Shown: positions 12,321 to 22,876, numbered from the stretch's first letter. The stretch: 64,000 nt of DNA from Phyto melanocephala (GCA_941918925.1 OW799236.1:77068713-77132712), one strand, 5' to 3'. Notes: generated by a model not told the origin, from the letters alone. A program made the numbers and translations.

Positions 12321-12816
12321 CACTAGGTTGCAAAAATAAACGAGGATAGTCTTATATCAGTTGTGAGCCATTGACATAGACTATAGTTTACGTAGACCGA
12401 CCCAAAGCAAAAAGTCTTAATATGTTACATCGCAACATGTTGGTGGCCTCTTCGAGAAGTCACACGGCCAAGAAACTTTTCACGAAAAAGAGAAATGGTA
12501 GCATTACTTCTATAGGACTTAGAGCCTACTTTTTGAAAATACAACTTTTTTACATCATTATCATTAAAAATCCGGCTTACATATCGTTTGTGAAATGGAC
12601 AACCTGGGTTTTCTCAATAATATAGGCAATATTCTCAGTTGTCTTGAGCGATGTGTATGATTCTTTATATTACAAATGTATTCCAATAAATAAAATTTTT
12701 GCGAAGTTTAACAATTGATGAAATATGAAATTCGTAAAGTTATCTATGATAAAATGTCGCAATGTGCGAGTTGTTGATGAAAAGGTTCTGAAAGCCAGCC
12801 ACAGCATACATTCCTC
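12320..12816 (-). pseudogene. mariner-like transposase relic
   Basis: Reading right to left, the segment near 12500-12450 gives LFREKFLGRVTSRRGHQHVA, the region between the second and third catalytic acids of rosa-like mariner transposases (compare RVISRFGDQN at 32.5 kb). The adjoining 12590-12815 resembles 51.3-51.56 kb, another relic, including ENIA. The right end is cut by the PIF/Harbinger-like insertion at 12820. Confidence 0.55.
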
Positions 12817-13133
12817 TTAGAGCCAGTTTTTAGGATGTAGTTCAACCATGTTTATCGTTTAAACTTGAAATGGTGTTTTTGAGATGTGGTTTATTTTTAT
12901 TTAATTGAAGTTTAACCCACAAAAATTGGCCGGTTAAACTCGAGTTATAGTTGTCAAAACATAACAGCTGTAAAAAATATACTAAAACATAAAACAGCTG
13001 TCTGGTTAAAAAAAATTTTTTTACACAAAATTTATTGAGACAAAAGATAAAATGGATTTTTTCGGGTAATGAGGATTATGATGATTCAGAAATATACGCA
13101 AATTTAAATAAAACAATATTAAGAAAACCCAGG

Positions 13134-13620
13134 GCAATAAGAACCAACATCTGCCCAAGCATTTTTGGTTTGTCGTTTTTCTCCTGCACATCTCAACATC
13201 TTGAGAGTATATTTGTCCAACTTTAGGTTTGTCTTTGGCTCTTCATCAGTAAGAACTTCAAGGGATTCTTTCAATAAAATATCCTGTTCTGCTTGGAGTT
13301 CTAAAAATAAGTTTAATTTATAAAAGCAAGTAAATTTATAGTATTAAAAAAATTAAACTTACTAGATAGTGATATAAAATCATCATATATGGACTCATGC
13401 CCAATAATTTGCTCTTCATTCACAATTTAAAAATATTTTCATCAATAGCAGACACTTGCGTAACTAGCTTTGGTCCCCCACTATTTCTGTATAATTCTTC
13501 CTTATCTTTTGCATAGTTTTTTTTAGCAATCTTTTTCATATATTCAAACTTAGTCTTAAGGAATTCAGCTTAAGTTTCAAGCCATCCACTAATTTTTCTT
13601 CCGAAGAAGTGCGGTCAGTT
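13134..13620 (-). pseudogene. Myb/SANT-like DNA-binding protein, decayed two-exon gene
   Basis: Exon 1 (about 13620-13363) reads FEYMKKIAKKNYAKDKEELY, then RNSGGPKLVTQVSAIDENIF; this Lys-rich helix followed by a Gly-Gly-Pro turn is typical of the trihelix Myb/SANT-like domains in PIF/Harbinger accessory proteins and host MSANTD/zeste-like factors. A 62-base intron (13362-13301) has a GTAAGT donor and TTTTTAG acceptor, and splicing joins the frame as ISLS-KLQAEQ. Exon 2 reads LQAEQDILLKESLEVLTDEE and ends near 13134. Frameshifts near 13430 and upstream of 13570 break the frame. The family is recognised from motif shape; the link to the flanking TIRs is inference from position. Confidence 0.6.
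13301..13362 (-). other. 62-base spliceosomal intron in the Myb-like pseudogene
   Basis: Minus-strand GTAAGTTTAA begins at 13362 and TTATTTTTAG ends at 13301. The length fits the short-intron class of flies, and removal keeps the reading frame across the junction. Confidence 0.65.
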
Positions 13621-14028
13621 TTCTTGCATTCTATTGTCTGTTTTTTCTCAATTCAACTAATACTTGAATCTCGTTTGTAGTACAACTGAATTAACGTTTT
13701 ATGCCATCTGTTACGCTTGTATTCAGTTTTTAATTACACAATAAATAAATTAACAAAATTTTTCCCCAGGTTATGCTTTTTCTTTTTGACGCTTTGTTTT
13801 GTTTGTTTCTTTTTGTAAAGTTTGATAATGTTACCATATTTATATTGGAAATTTTAAGCATGCCGTATTTTTATTTTTCAAAAACTATGGCAATAACAAA
13901 TAACTTGGCACTTTTTAAACTATCACTAAAAAACGACTCGGCGGATTTAAGGCAGTTTACATTTTATTAAAGTTTAATTAAACTACAAACAAACTAAGTT
14001 TAATCCACCTCCTAAAAACTGGCTCTTA

Positions 14029-15830
14029 ATAATTTAAAAAATTTATTGTTTAATTAAATATAATTTGCAATGCATATCAGTATTAAAAAATATGTAAGCT
14101 ATAAAGCAGAAAACAATGTCCTAATGTAGTGAGACTTCTAGCTTTATTTTACTCAAAGTTAAGCTTCTTTTATGCGTATGGTGGTTGTAAAACTTAATTT
14201 CTGCAAGTATTTTTGCAAAATGATATTTAGTTTTTACGATTTTGTACTTTAGGTTTATAAACGCCAAAGTATGTACCTATGTATCTGGATAAATTAGCTC
14301 CAAAGAAAATTTGTTCAGTATTTCTGCCAAGCCGTTTTTAAACTTTTATTGCTTCAGTAAAATAATGAGTTGCCAAATATGTAATCAAAATAATAGTGTA
14401 TATCAAAACAGCTTCTAAGATAATTTTTTTGACGAATTTAGGAAAATGTTCTTTGCTAAATTTTATTTAAACTCGTAATTTAATCAGCTTAAGAAACATA
14501 TGACGTTTGTATTTTAATATTCAACTTAAAAATTAATCAAGTTTTTTAAAATCTTCTTGAACAGACCTCGCTTAATATAAATGCGTGTGTAAAACTGTGA
14601 CACAATGTTAGTGTGAGTATATCTATGCAAATGTAAAGTATATGTATGTATGTTTAGTTGATGGTGTTTCTTGTTGTTTTGTTAACGCAAAAATAAACGC
14701 AGTGAAGGCTGACAACGCTAAGCTTGCTTAAGAGCTGGGCAACATAACAACAATAAAAAAAATCCCCATGCTCCATACCAAACCAATACATAGAAAATTA
14801 AATACACTCACCCCAAAAAGAGGGACAAGAAGACGTTGGTATGAGGAACAGTTTTAGTGTAAACAAAAACATGCACACACTCACACACAACGAACATAGT
14901 CTTATTGACACTCATACACAAAGTGCAAATTGAAAATGGAGAAGGAGAACAAAAAAAAATAAATAACAGATAAAAACAACTAAAAATGTAAACAAACTGA
15001 TTATCAACAACAATGCAGCCAATGAATAAATAACATAAACAAAAACAACTTCCACGACGACGAAGACTACTGTCATGGAAAACAACATATACATATACTA
15101 CGTATTGTTAGAGGACAGCAGAAGAGTGGTAATGAATGAATGCATAAATATGTTTAGCAATAAACAACAACTATAGAAATTCCTAAAAGAAAACAAGTTG
15201 ATGAAGTGAGTGAGTGAGAATGGGGCATCTTCGAACTAATAAATTTGTGTTGGAGAACATATAGATGCATTCATATTTTTGACTCAACTACATGCATGCA
15301 TACATCATGTGTTACTTCACATTTGACTAATTAAATGATTGACTAGTAAAAACATAAACATAATGGTTAATATTATATACATTCATACATACATACATAC
15401 ATATGTACTTATGCACTAAATATTTAGCTGTTCAGGTAGGTTTTTTAAATTTAAATTGAACAAGTACATACTTATACATTTACGAATAATGTACAGAATC
15501 TGTGTGAAATATTATATCTCGTTAAGGTGCCATCTTGAAGACTATTGTAAACCATTTAGCAAATGATCGCTGGTTTTACTTGGGTTCGGGACGAACTACG
15601 ATAGGCCTTCTAGAGTTTTTATTGAAAAAATTTTATAATATGATTTTTTATTATCATTGGCGTAACTAGACTATTATGGGGGTTGTAATATCCCCTGGAA
15701 TTGTTTTTGCAAAAATTTTAAAAAATTAGCTATTATTCATTAAAATTTAACTCAAGAAAAAAATAATTTTAGGCTTTTGCAACCCTTAGAAAAAATTCTA
15801 GGTACGCCAATGGTAATTATGGTTACTGGT
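14029..15830. other. unassigned non-coding stretch
   Basis: AT-rich, no supported gene. Contains CATA-type microsatellite at 15385-15405 and GAGT repeats at about 15208-15220. Minus frame 14912-15094 is hydrophobic low complexity and not credible. Confidence 0.4.
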
Positions 15831-16170
15831 GAACAAGGTATCTGGCTGAGGTATAGAAGAATCCTAAACTTAGTAGCTAAAGAGGTTTGGGAGACTCAGA
15901 TGCCGATGTAGCACTTAAGTCGCGTGAATGTGGTCAAGGTACTGCATCGCACGCTTGTGGCGGATGGATCTATGCACAGGAAGGGCATGGACAGTGACAT
16001 CAGTATCTTGACTGATAGGCCTCGTACATAAAGCGTTTAGTGAGATTCAGATGGAAGTAGACTAGAGATCATAAGTAGGCTCATATTATGTATGAATTCT
16101 ATGAAAAACTTCAGCCTTAAAAAGATACTGGTGGTAATGAAGGACTGTGCGATTGATGTTTTTATAGAAA
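15830..16170 (+). pseudogene. LINE ORF2 relic
   Basis: Colinear with 31.74-31.95 kb and 34.24-34.60 kb: the shared DNA words include AGAATCCT, GAGACTCAGATGCCG, GGATCTATGCACA and, near the end, GAAGGACTGTGCG. The 31.7 kb copy shows this to be the region after the reverse transcriptase and into RNase H. Multiple stops; inactive. Confidence 0.55.
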
Positions 16171-16504
16171 AGGAATGTGTGGAGAAGTTAACTTAAGAGA
16201 AACTAAAATCTACTTATAAAAGTCAAAACAGCTTTATAAATATCAAATTTCATAAAAAATGAGTTTAATAAGCATTTTATAAACCGTTTATAACTTCCAT
16301 AAATAAGGCAGTAAATGCGAAATTGATAAAAACAAGGTAACGCATTGCGTATGTTTGTTGTAATTCTCATCAGCAATCAAGTGATTGATGTTACAAGTAA
16401 AATTTAAAAAAGTGAATAAAATGCTAGAATAAATAATTAATAAATAACAATAAATAAAAATAATAATAAAAAACATTAAATAAAAAATAAAGTAATTAAA
16501 AAAC

Positions 16505-16560
16505 AAGTGTTAGAGCTATATTCGTCCGTGCCGAATCTGATAATACCCTTCACCATCATG
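16505..16560 (-). mobile_element. DINE-1-like 3' terminal fragment
   Basis: GAGCTATATTCGTCCGTGCC followed by GAATCTGATAATACCC is the reverse complement of a slightly mutated DINE-1 3' hairpin and tail. The body of the element to its right is not recognisable. Confidence 0.55.
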
Positions 16561-16683
16561 TACATAGGTATAAACAAAACAACACCACGCCTAGATTTTA
16601 GATTTCATGTAATACGCCGTTTTCCTTATTATTTATGACGCCATTTTCGATTTTGAATTTTTACGTAGTTAACTGAATTTAAA

Positions 16684-17667
16684 GGTGGGGTGCAATAACG
16701 CCTTACGAAATAAGGCCTTTAAGGCTTTATTTCACTTCCAATTGAGAAATAAGGTCTTTGTTGCGGAAAGGGCTTTATTGCACTTTGAAAGTGACATAAG
16801 GCCTTTATTGAAATTTAGCCAATGGTGCAATAAAGCCTTTATTTTATATTTTTTGTTACGCTGCTCAATTTATTGTTTTTTGTTGTTGTTGATAACAATC
16901 CAATATCTTTAAACAACTGCTAATAATACATATTGCTCATAATGAACATGTAAGTATATATTTTCGGTGGCATGTCATAATGTCCATGAACATTGTGACA
17001 CGCAAATAGTGACAATAATGTCCATGGACTTTATGCACTACGTAGGAAAAAGCCACCTAAATCTCACTTAATACAGTTTTTCTGCGTGGCGGCCTGCGGC
17101 CGATCTTAGGGGTTTTCTCCTGCATAGGACGCGGCAGGTGGCTTCGCTGAATACAGTTTTCCTGCACGCGTCTCATTATCTTCCGTAGTGTGACGCGCGC
17201 AGGGAAACTTTATTTAGCGAAGCCACCTGCCGCGTCCCATGGAGGAGAAAACTCCTAAGAGCGGCCGCAGGCCGCCACGCAGAAAAACTTTATAAAGCAA
17301 AGATTTTCAATATTGTTGCAGTTAAATTAATATTTGTGTATGCTTTTATGCAAAAATGTGTAATGATTAAAGTGATTTTTTTTTTCATTTTGGTGTGATT
17401 TCGTTTCCATAAGTGGAATTAATTAATAATGTTCTATTAATTTTTGTCAATATGAAATTTTTTTATAATTGTTCAATAAAATATAAGAAGAATAAGAAAT
17501 TTTATTGCTTCATTTGAAAAGAAATTTAAGTGAAATAAGACCTTTACGGCTTTATTTCACTTTCAAAGTGCAATAAAACCTTTTTTGAAATAAAGGCATT
17601 ATTTCACTTTCCATTGAGAAATAAAGCCTTAAAGGCCTTATTTCGTAAGGCGTTATTGCACCCCATC
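16684..17667. mobile_element. TIR element with 9-bp target duplication (Mutator-like?)
   Basis: The ends GGTGGGGTGCAATAACGCC and (reverse complement) GATGGGGTGCAATAACGCC continue identically for about 50 bases through AAATAAGGCCTTTAAGGC. Both sides are flanked by GAATTTAAA (16675-16683 and 17668-17676). A 9-bp duplication with long TIRs fits Mutator-like elements; the superfamily remains inference because no transposase is present. Beyond the strict TIR, the sub-ends consist of repeated CTTTATTTCAC/GTGCAATAAAG words in both orientations. The frame at 16685-16912 simply translates this TIR. A GC-rich foldback lies in the middle. Confidence 0.65.
17072..17292. repeat. GC-rich two-tier foldback inside the 16.7 kb element
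   Basis: Left arm CAGTTTTTCTGCGTGGCGG (from 17074) pairs with CCGCCACGCAGAAAAACTT (to 17290). The arms continue through GGCCTGCGGCCG and GACGCGGCAGGTGGCTTCGC for about 90 bases each, around a 33-base loop that is itself partly self-complementary (ACGCGTC/GACGCGC). The start of the inner arm repeats the outer start: TACAGTTTTCCTGC inside, TACAGTTTTTCTGC outside. TA dinucleotides flank both tiers. The base composition is strikingly GC-rich against an AT-rich surround. Likely a Tc1-like foldback inserted into the host element. Confidence 0.65.
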
Positions 17668-17689
17668 GAATTTAAATTGTATTTTTGCA

Positions 17690-18150
17690 TAGTTAACTGT
17701 GTACTTCTAGTCAAGCCCTTTTATTTGTTATCCATATTGTTAGACTAAAAAAAATTTGTTCCGCCATTTTGTCTCAGATGACATCTTGGATTTTACACTT
17801 TTAAAATAGTTTACTACATTGTACTGGTCAAGCCCTTTTATTTTATATTAATATTGTGGGGGTAAAGGGGATAGAACCGTAACTATTATATGTGACTCAT
17901 ATATTCGCCATTAATTCTAGAACGCCATCTTGGATTTGTGTTCTTTTCAAAGCTAACTATATTTTAATACACCAGCCCTTTCATTTGATCGCCTTATTGG
18001 ATCTTTCGGTTGTATAGAAACTGAAAAATATCGATTTTCGTTTGTAAATTTTAAGGAAAACATCAAACCTGATGTACTTTTCCGCTTATAACTCAGCTGG
18101 TTTAAGTTCGATTTGTTAGTTTTTCCTAGAAATAATTTCTAAGATTATGG
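17690..18150 (+). repeat. diverged tandem/interspersed repeat with CGCCAT(T/C)TTG units
   Basis: Units of roughly 110-130 bases recur: CGCCATTTTGTCTCAG, then ATCTTGGATTTTACAC, GTCAAGCCCTTTTATTT, and again CGCCATCTTGGATTTGTG with CAGCCCTTTCATTTGAT. The tail (ATCGATTTTCGTTTG, then TTTTTCCTAGAAATAATTTC) recurs in reverse complement at 46.1-46.38 kb. The left flank of the 16.7 kb element (from about 16610) seems to belong to the same repeat. Confidence 0.5.
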
Positions 18151-18610
18151 CTTATACATAATTTGGTATCTATCATGCTCCCTTCAAGCATTTTAAAAAT
18201 ATAAACCTAAACTTGGCACTCACTTAATTTCTACTCGACATGCACAGTGCAACTTTAAAATCATTCGTGCACATTTGAAAAAAAAACAAATAAACATTTC
18301 TATGATTGTTATCATCAAGTAACAACAACATCATTATCATTATTGTTATTATTGATATTAACCACGATAGCAACCAACAGCATTAATCAGTAGTAAAAAC
18401 AAATGCATGCAAGAAGTTGTTGTAACTGCAAGCTCACACTTGAAGAGCAATAGAAATAAAGCTTTACAGGCAGGTCAAAGGCGACTTATAATACGCTCTA
18501 CATCAAAAGTTCGCACTTAGTGGTTGTAAGATAATTGCAAATTATCCCATCTTGGTTATATTTCTAACTCAAACATAACTATTGTTTTAAAATACATGTA
18601 ACTCTCCTGT
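18151..18610. other. unassigned non-coding stretch
   Basis: AT-rich; contains ACA/TCA-rich simple sequence near 18300-18380. No gene or element recognised. Confidence 0.4.
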
Positions 18611-18689
18611 AACGCGGTAGATAGATTTTTTAAAAATCCAATAAAACACTCAAATTTGTATTATATATTCAAAATTTTTATTGGAATTA

Positions 18690-19720
18690 ATAAATTGGTC
18701 TTTGCCATTTACTGTTGAAAAATAACTTCGTGTGAATGTTGCCCGCGGCTCCAGGGCAAATGGTCCAATTTTGCACCACTTCTTCGAGCATTTCGGCCTG
18801 TATTCCATAAATAACATGTGTTATGTTATAATCTAAGGCTTCAATCGTGTTTGGCTTGTCCACATAGACCAATGACTTCAAAAGAAATAGTCAAGAGGCG
18901 TCAAATCACATGATCTTGGCGGTCAAGTCACAGGGCCATTTAGAGTGATAAACCAAATTCATACTTCAATGTGTCCATTGTTTTACGAGCTGTGTGGCAT
19001 GTAGCACCGTCTTGTTGAAAAAACATATCAACCAAGTCCAACTCAGCCAATTGGGGAAAAAAATCGCGTATCATGGCTCGAAATTATTCGCCGTTGACGG
19101 TAACGTTTCTTCCACGGTCTTCTTTGAAGAAAATGGACCGATGACGCCATCAGCCCATAACCTACGGTCTACACCAGCCATCGATTTGTTTGAACAACGA
19201 ACAATTTTTTGTGCGCACATGAATTTGCCTGGTGTGGACCGCTGTTGTCGATGTTTTGTTCTTGTTCAAACAGCGTTGTCAGAACATTTGTTCGAACAAC
19301 GATGTCTGATATTAAAAGGCATTTTGAATATGAAAGAAAGAGACGACACATAAAAATACCAACAAAATACTCTTTATACGTTTTCTCCATATCAAAGAAC
19401 ATGAACAATTTTTTGACAGTTGCTCTGCCGACGTTTTGTTTTAGTCTAAACAAATCGATGACTCGTCAAGACCTAGAGTAAACCACACCAAACTGTAGTT
19501 TTTTCGGGATGCATCGATAACTCTTGTACGGCATGTGGCTGTTCTTCACCCTAGATGCGACAGTTTTGCTTGTTAACGTATTCATTTAGCCAGAAATGAG
19601 CCTCGATAATGACGACCATAAAAAGTTCGTAACAAACGATGGACATTTTTCACAGAGCACGAATTTTGATAATAAATTTTAACGATTTGCCGTCGTTGCT
19701 CATTTGTGAGTTTTTCCATG
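18690..19720 (-). pseudogene. rosa-like mariner transposase pseudogene
   Basis: Starts MEKLTNEQRRQIVKIYYQ with the first helix-turn-helix, then jumps after HRLLRTFYGRHYR directly to EAHFWLNEYVNKQNC, so the second DNA-binding helix set, the linker and the first catalytic Asp (normally FSDEAHF) are missing. It continues with HPEKTTVWCG, is split by the 318-bp insert, then resumes with NVTVNGE, FFQQDGATCHTARKTMD (second catalytic Asp) and QAEMLEEVVQNW near the C-terminus. The region around the third Asp (CDLTPLDYFLWG in intact copies) is frameshifted. Not functional. Confidence 0.75.
19161..19478. mobile_element. 318-bp TIR element inserted in the mariner, TTA duplication
   Basis: Left end CCTACGGTCTACACCAGCCA, followed by TCGATTTGTTTGAAC, pairs with the reverse complement of the right end (CTCTAGGTCTTGACGAGTCA, then TCGATTTGTTTAGAC): about 25 of 35 positions agree, with 13 identical in the inner block. 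It is flanked by TAA on both sides (TTA on the other strand). Removing the insert plus one TTA restores the mariner sequence GGTTTATGGGCTG. The 3-bp TTA fits PIF/Harbinger; no coding capacity. Confidence 0.7.
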
Positions 19721-19929
19721 ATGAAATGGCAGAGTATACTACACACTTTTCACTTTCACAGATGTAGTGTGGACACAATTGCCAACCAGTACTGCCAGCC
19801 CGAAAAACTTAATTCATAAAAAATCACCATTTACATACTTTGGATATTTTTGTATTTATTTATTTATGAAAACATAAAATTTAATTAAAATAAATAAATT
19901 AAAATAAAAATAAAGCCGTAACTTTCTAC

Positions 19930-20330
19930 AAATCTTAGTCTTCTTCATCACTTAGTATGATTTTAATCTGTCTCGAACGTTTTGTTTCTAGTCGAGCTAA
20001 TTCAAAATCAGAGCTGGATCCAATATTAGATTCGAATACCCTTTTCACAATTACTGGTTTTAAAACATCTTTTATTGAAGTCTGTTTCGTCAGTCTTTAT
20101 AAATTCCTTGATAGGGAGATAGGCTACTTTAAAGATTTCTTCCAAATATTTCTGTTCTATTTTTTTGAGGATCGTTTCCTAAAATGTATTCTGTCAACTG
20201 TTTTGCCATATTTAAAATTTTTTCGATACATTTTAGTAAGAAGTTTTCTGCTTTTGTATTTTCTACATTAGAAGGATAACAGTATTTCTTCTTTGCTGTG
20301 AAGACTATTGTTATTTGTAAGCTCGATATT
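19930..20330 (-). pseudogene. unrecognised coding relic
   Basis: On the minus strand an open stretch from about 20310 reads NVENTKAENFLLKCIEKILN and continues NDPQKNRTEIFGRNL, then shifts frame (IKEFIKTDETDFNKRCFKTS) and shifts again to a C-terminus SDFELARLETKRSRQIKIIL-SDEED before a stop at about 19938. The composition is protein-like with an acidic tail and frameshifts, as in a decayed gene. I do not recognise the family; it could be an accessory ORF of a DNA transposon or a processed host gene. Confidence 0.35.
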
Positions 20331-21290
20331 TAAGTAGAATTAAACGTGGTTGGTGTTAAATTTTTCTTAATATTGGAATGACATTATATATAAAATAGTT
20401 TCCATTAGGAACGAGTATAAAATTTTAGTATGCATTAGATCACTTTTTAAGAATATTTGAATTTAATTCTTTGTTCGTACTGTTTGTGTGTGGAGTAAAC
20501 ACCCGCAAACATTTTTCGAGTTACAAAATAATAGACAAATCTAGACTAAGAGTTAATATACGCAAAAAATTTCCATTTTTCTAGCCATAACCTTTTTCTC
20601 TGGGCATAAACAAGGCTCATCCCCTAGATAACAGAAAGTTAGTTTTTTTTTTAAAGAAACATTTTAAAAGTACCCACTTCAGTCTTAAGGAGAGATCGAA
20701 ATTCGATTAAATGAAGAACTAATTATTTTATCGCACAATATCCAGCAAATAATTTAAGCATTTGTGAAATTATATGTTAAGCATTTGTGAAATTATAAAC
20801 ATGGTTTAGTCTCATATTTACCCAAATCCAGTGACTATAAAAAAGTCCACAATATCTGATAGTAAAATTTTTAGGGTTTCGCATTTCAAGCATAGTAAAA
20901 AGTGCAAAATATTTGTGCATGTAGGGTGAATCCAAATAGGTGAAATTGTCTATCATTTCGAATGCGTGCTCTAGTAAGTGTGTGTTACATGTATGGTACA
21001 CTTACATACCTCAATAAACATTGTTGCAAAAATATGTTCATCAGACATGAGCAAACATTCATGCTTATGTATTGCATTAAATAAACGCGCCTTTATCTAA
21101 TTTAAATATGTAGCAATAATGTTGTCGTCAAGTTTATTCACAAGTAATATGTAGTTTGCATGAACTAGCAGCTTGAAGTTATCGGGTCTAGTAAAGTATA
21201 GACATTTTTTAAGCTAGATAGAACTTATGAGAGGGTTTAATGTCAAACAAACTATAATTTTTAGCTCACTTTTTCGAATTTATGATCAGT
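20331..21290. other. unassigned non-coding stretch
   Basis: No gene or element that I can support. A short direct repeat TTAAGCATTTGTGAAATTAT occurs at about 20755-20795. Confidence 0.4.
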
Positions 21291-21299
21291 ATACTTTAG

Positions 21300-21606
21300 C
21301 AAATCATAATGGATAGATTGAACAACGCTACCAAAATATCTAAATTTACTTTTAAAATCAGGCATCGATTCGACCCTATTCACAATGTGGCACATTTTTC
21401 TCTTAACGACATATAATTGTCATTACATAGAAAAAAATACCCCGTTTGGGGCGACACGAGGCCCGAGATCGCTTTACAGTCAAAAGGAATGCTACCTCAC
21501 CATGATTAATAATTTTTCATTTAAAAATTTGGATAATAGTGATCTGGACGAGATGTGGTTTCAACAGGATGGCGCTCAATGTATTGAAATAAAAATTTGG
21601 CGATAA
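21300..21606 (+). pseudogene. mariner-like transposase relic
   Basis: Frame fragments DRLNNATKISKF, HFSLNDI (counterpart of HFWLNGY) and then MINNFSFKNLDNSDLDEMWF followed by QQDGAQC, the second catalytic Asp motif, appear in the expected order. Truncated soon after at 21606 by a stop. Confidence 0.6.
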
Positions 21607-22059
21607 ATTTATTTTTAATCCCAACTTAACCTTACCAATATAAAATTGTGCTTGAAATAAACATAAATATTAAACATGTTCGTATCGAGTTAAGTGAAGA
21701 TTTCTGACATGTGGCAATGTCCAAAATATTTAGTAAGATGTCCTATTCCATCATGAATATACTAAAAAAAAACGTACAATGCTTCCAGAGCACATACGTG
21801 CTGTGTGAGAAAATTGTCTTGTAAATTACATCCATTTTGATGTCGCTATAATCAAACAAGCGAACAGTCTATTCAAGCTGTAGTGACCAAATTACCAGTT
21901 TCACTTTATTGGTTATTAATTCAACACCCCGTATTCAAGGAGTGTGTATCAATATTACTGCTACTGTGTCAGCCAATATCAATGGAAATACCGATATGTT
22001 AATTCGTCATCGTTGTCAACAAATGCGCAAGTGTTACAGTCAAAGGAGCAGGGTACCCT

Positions 22060-22420
22060 GCGATTATTATTTTTTATCAAAATGAAAGAATTAGACTTAT
22101 TTTGCATAAGGTTTCAACAAGCATTTAGAGCATGTCATCAACTTTTTGAGAGAGGAACAGTCATTGGCAGACAAGATCATGCGATTTGACGCAATAGACA
22201 ATTTTTTTTGGAGTAAGTGAACTCTTTTATTTACATGACAAGCCAACCACAATTCCAGCCCTGAAAGATAACATTACAGGTGCCTTTGGTGATACGGGCC
22301 ACAATGCTGGCGAAAGTATACCAAAATTAAAGCTGAAAAAATTAAATATGGACCACCTAGGGCATAACCACGGGGAATTTTACATGAATTAATATTTAAG
22401 AAGTAATTGCAAGGATTTAA
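22060..22420 (+). pseudogene. mariner-like transposase relic (C-terminal half)
   Basis: The DNA at 22080-22420 keeps MKELDL, RFQQ, ERGTVIGRQDHAI and, in another frame, the counterpart of CDLTPLDYFLW at about 22178-22212, followed by HDKPTTIPALKDNITG-like sequence. It is probably the continuation of the 21.3 kb relic separated by an insertion or another copy. Multiple stops. Confidence 0.5.
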
Positions 22421-22475
22421 TTTATAGCCCCAAATATATGTATATTTCTTTCGCTTTTGCAAATGTTTTGTGTTT

Positions 22476-22690
22476 TTATACCCTTCGCACGGGAAGTACA
22501 CATATTCTGAATCCTTATACAATAAATTTTTTGAAACCCCCACCTATACATGAGACTCTTATATATTATCAATTTATCAGATATGATTTCAAGAATTTTG
22601 CTATTAAAAATCAGTTACATGGGCATATTAAGAGCTGAGATTTGAGCGAAAGAACACGATTGTCTCTGTTTTTTTGAAACGTTTTTTATG
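22476..22690 (+). mobile_element. DINE-1-like 5' fragment
   Basis: TTTTTATACCCTTCGCACGG and TACACATATTCTGAATCC, with a later ATTTCAAGAATTTTGC, resemble DINE-1 5' and internal sequence seen near 45.1 and 47.8 kb. No 3' hairpin follows. Confidence 0.4.
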
Positions 22691-22876
22691 TATACATAAA
22701 ATATACACCTTTCGCAAAATTTACAGAAAATACAGTTCACCGGGTCAGTACAAACGAAGATGTAGGAGAAAAATATTTTGGAAAAAAATATCAGATAAAA
22801 GTTCAGATTATCATTTACCTAAAACAGTAACAAAAGCTAGCAGTTGCTAATACATACTTTTTTATAAATAATAATA

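Larger units (their letters stand above)
12820..14025 (-). mobile_element. PIF/Harbinger-like element, transposase-less
   Basis: The left end GAGCCAGTTTTTAGGATGTA at 12820 is matched by the reverse complement of the right end, GAGCCAGTTTTTAGGAGGTG, ending at 14025. Each end is directly flanked by TTA (12817-12819 and 14026-14028), the 3-bp TWA duplication typical of PIF/Harbinger. The interior holds a decayed two-exon Myb/SANT-like gene on the minus strand but no DDE transposase reading frame. PIF/Harbinger elements normally carry both genes, so this may be a deletion derivative. It sits inside or beside an older mariner relic. Confidence 0.7.
18618..19833 (-). mobile_element. mariner-like element (rosa/DD41D), split by a nested insert
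   Basis: The right end, read on the minus strand, is TAAATGGTGATTTTTTATG, matching the TAAAGGGTGATTTTTTAGC end of the 22.9 kb copy. The left end near 18620 has a degraded GATAGATTTTTTAAAAATC. The transposase pseudogene runs from 19720 to about 18690 on the minus strand and is interrupted at 19161-19478. Without the insert the element is about 0.9 kb, against about 1.3 kb for intact relatives, owing to loss of part of the N-terminal half. Confidence 0.75.

Noticed and set aside
16685..16912. 75-residue frame at the start of the 16.7 kb element
   Set aside because: It translates the terminal inverted repeat and stops in AT-rich sequence.
19169..19481. Three overlapping frames of 90-119 residues on both strands
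   Set aside because: They lie within or across the 318-bp TIR insert and its mariner host and read through the inverted repeats; not protein-like.
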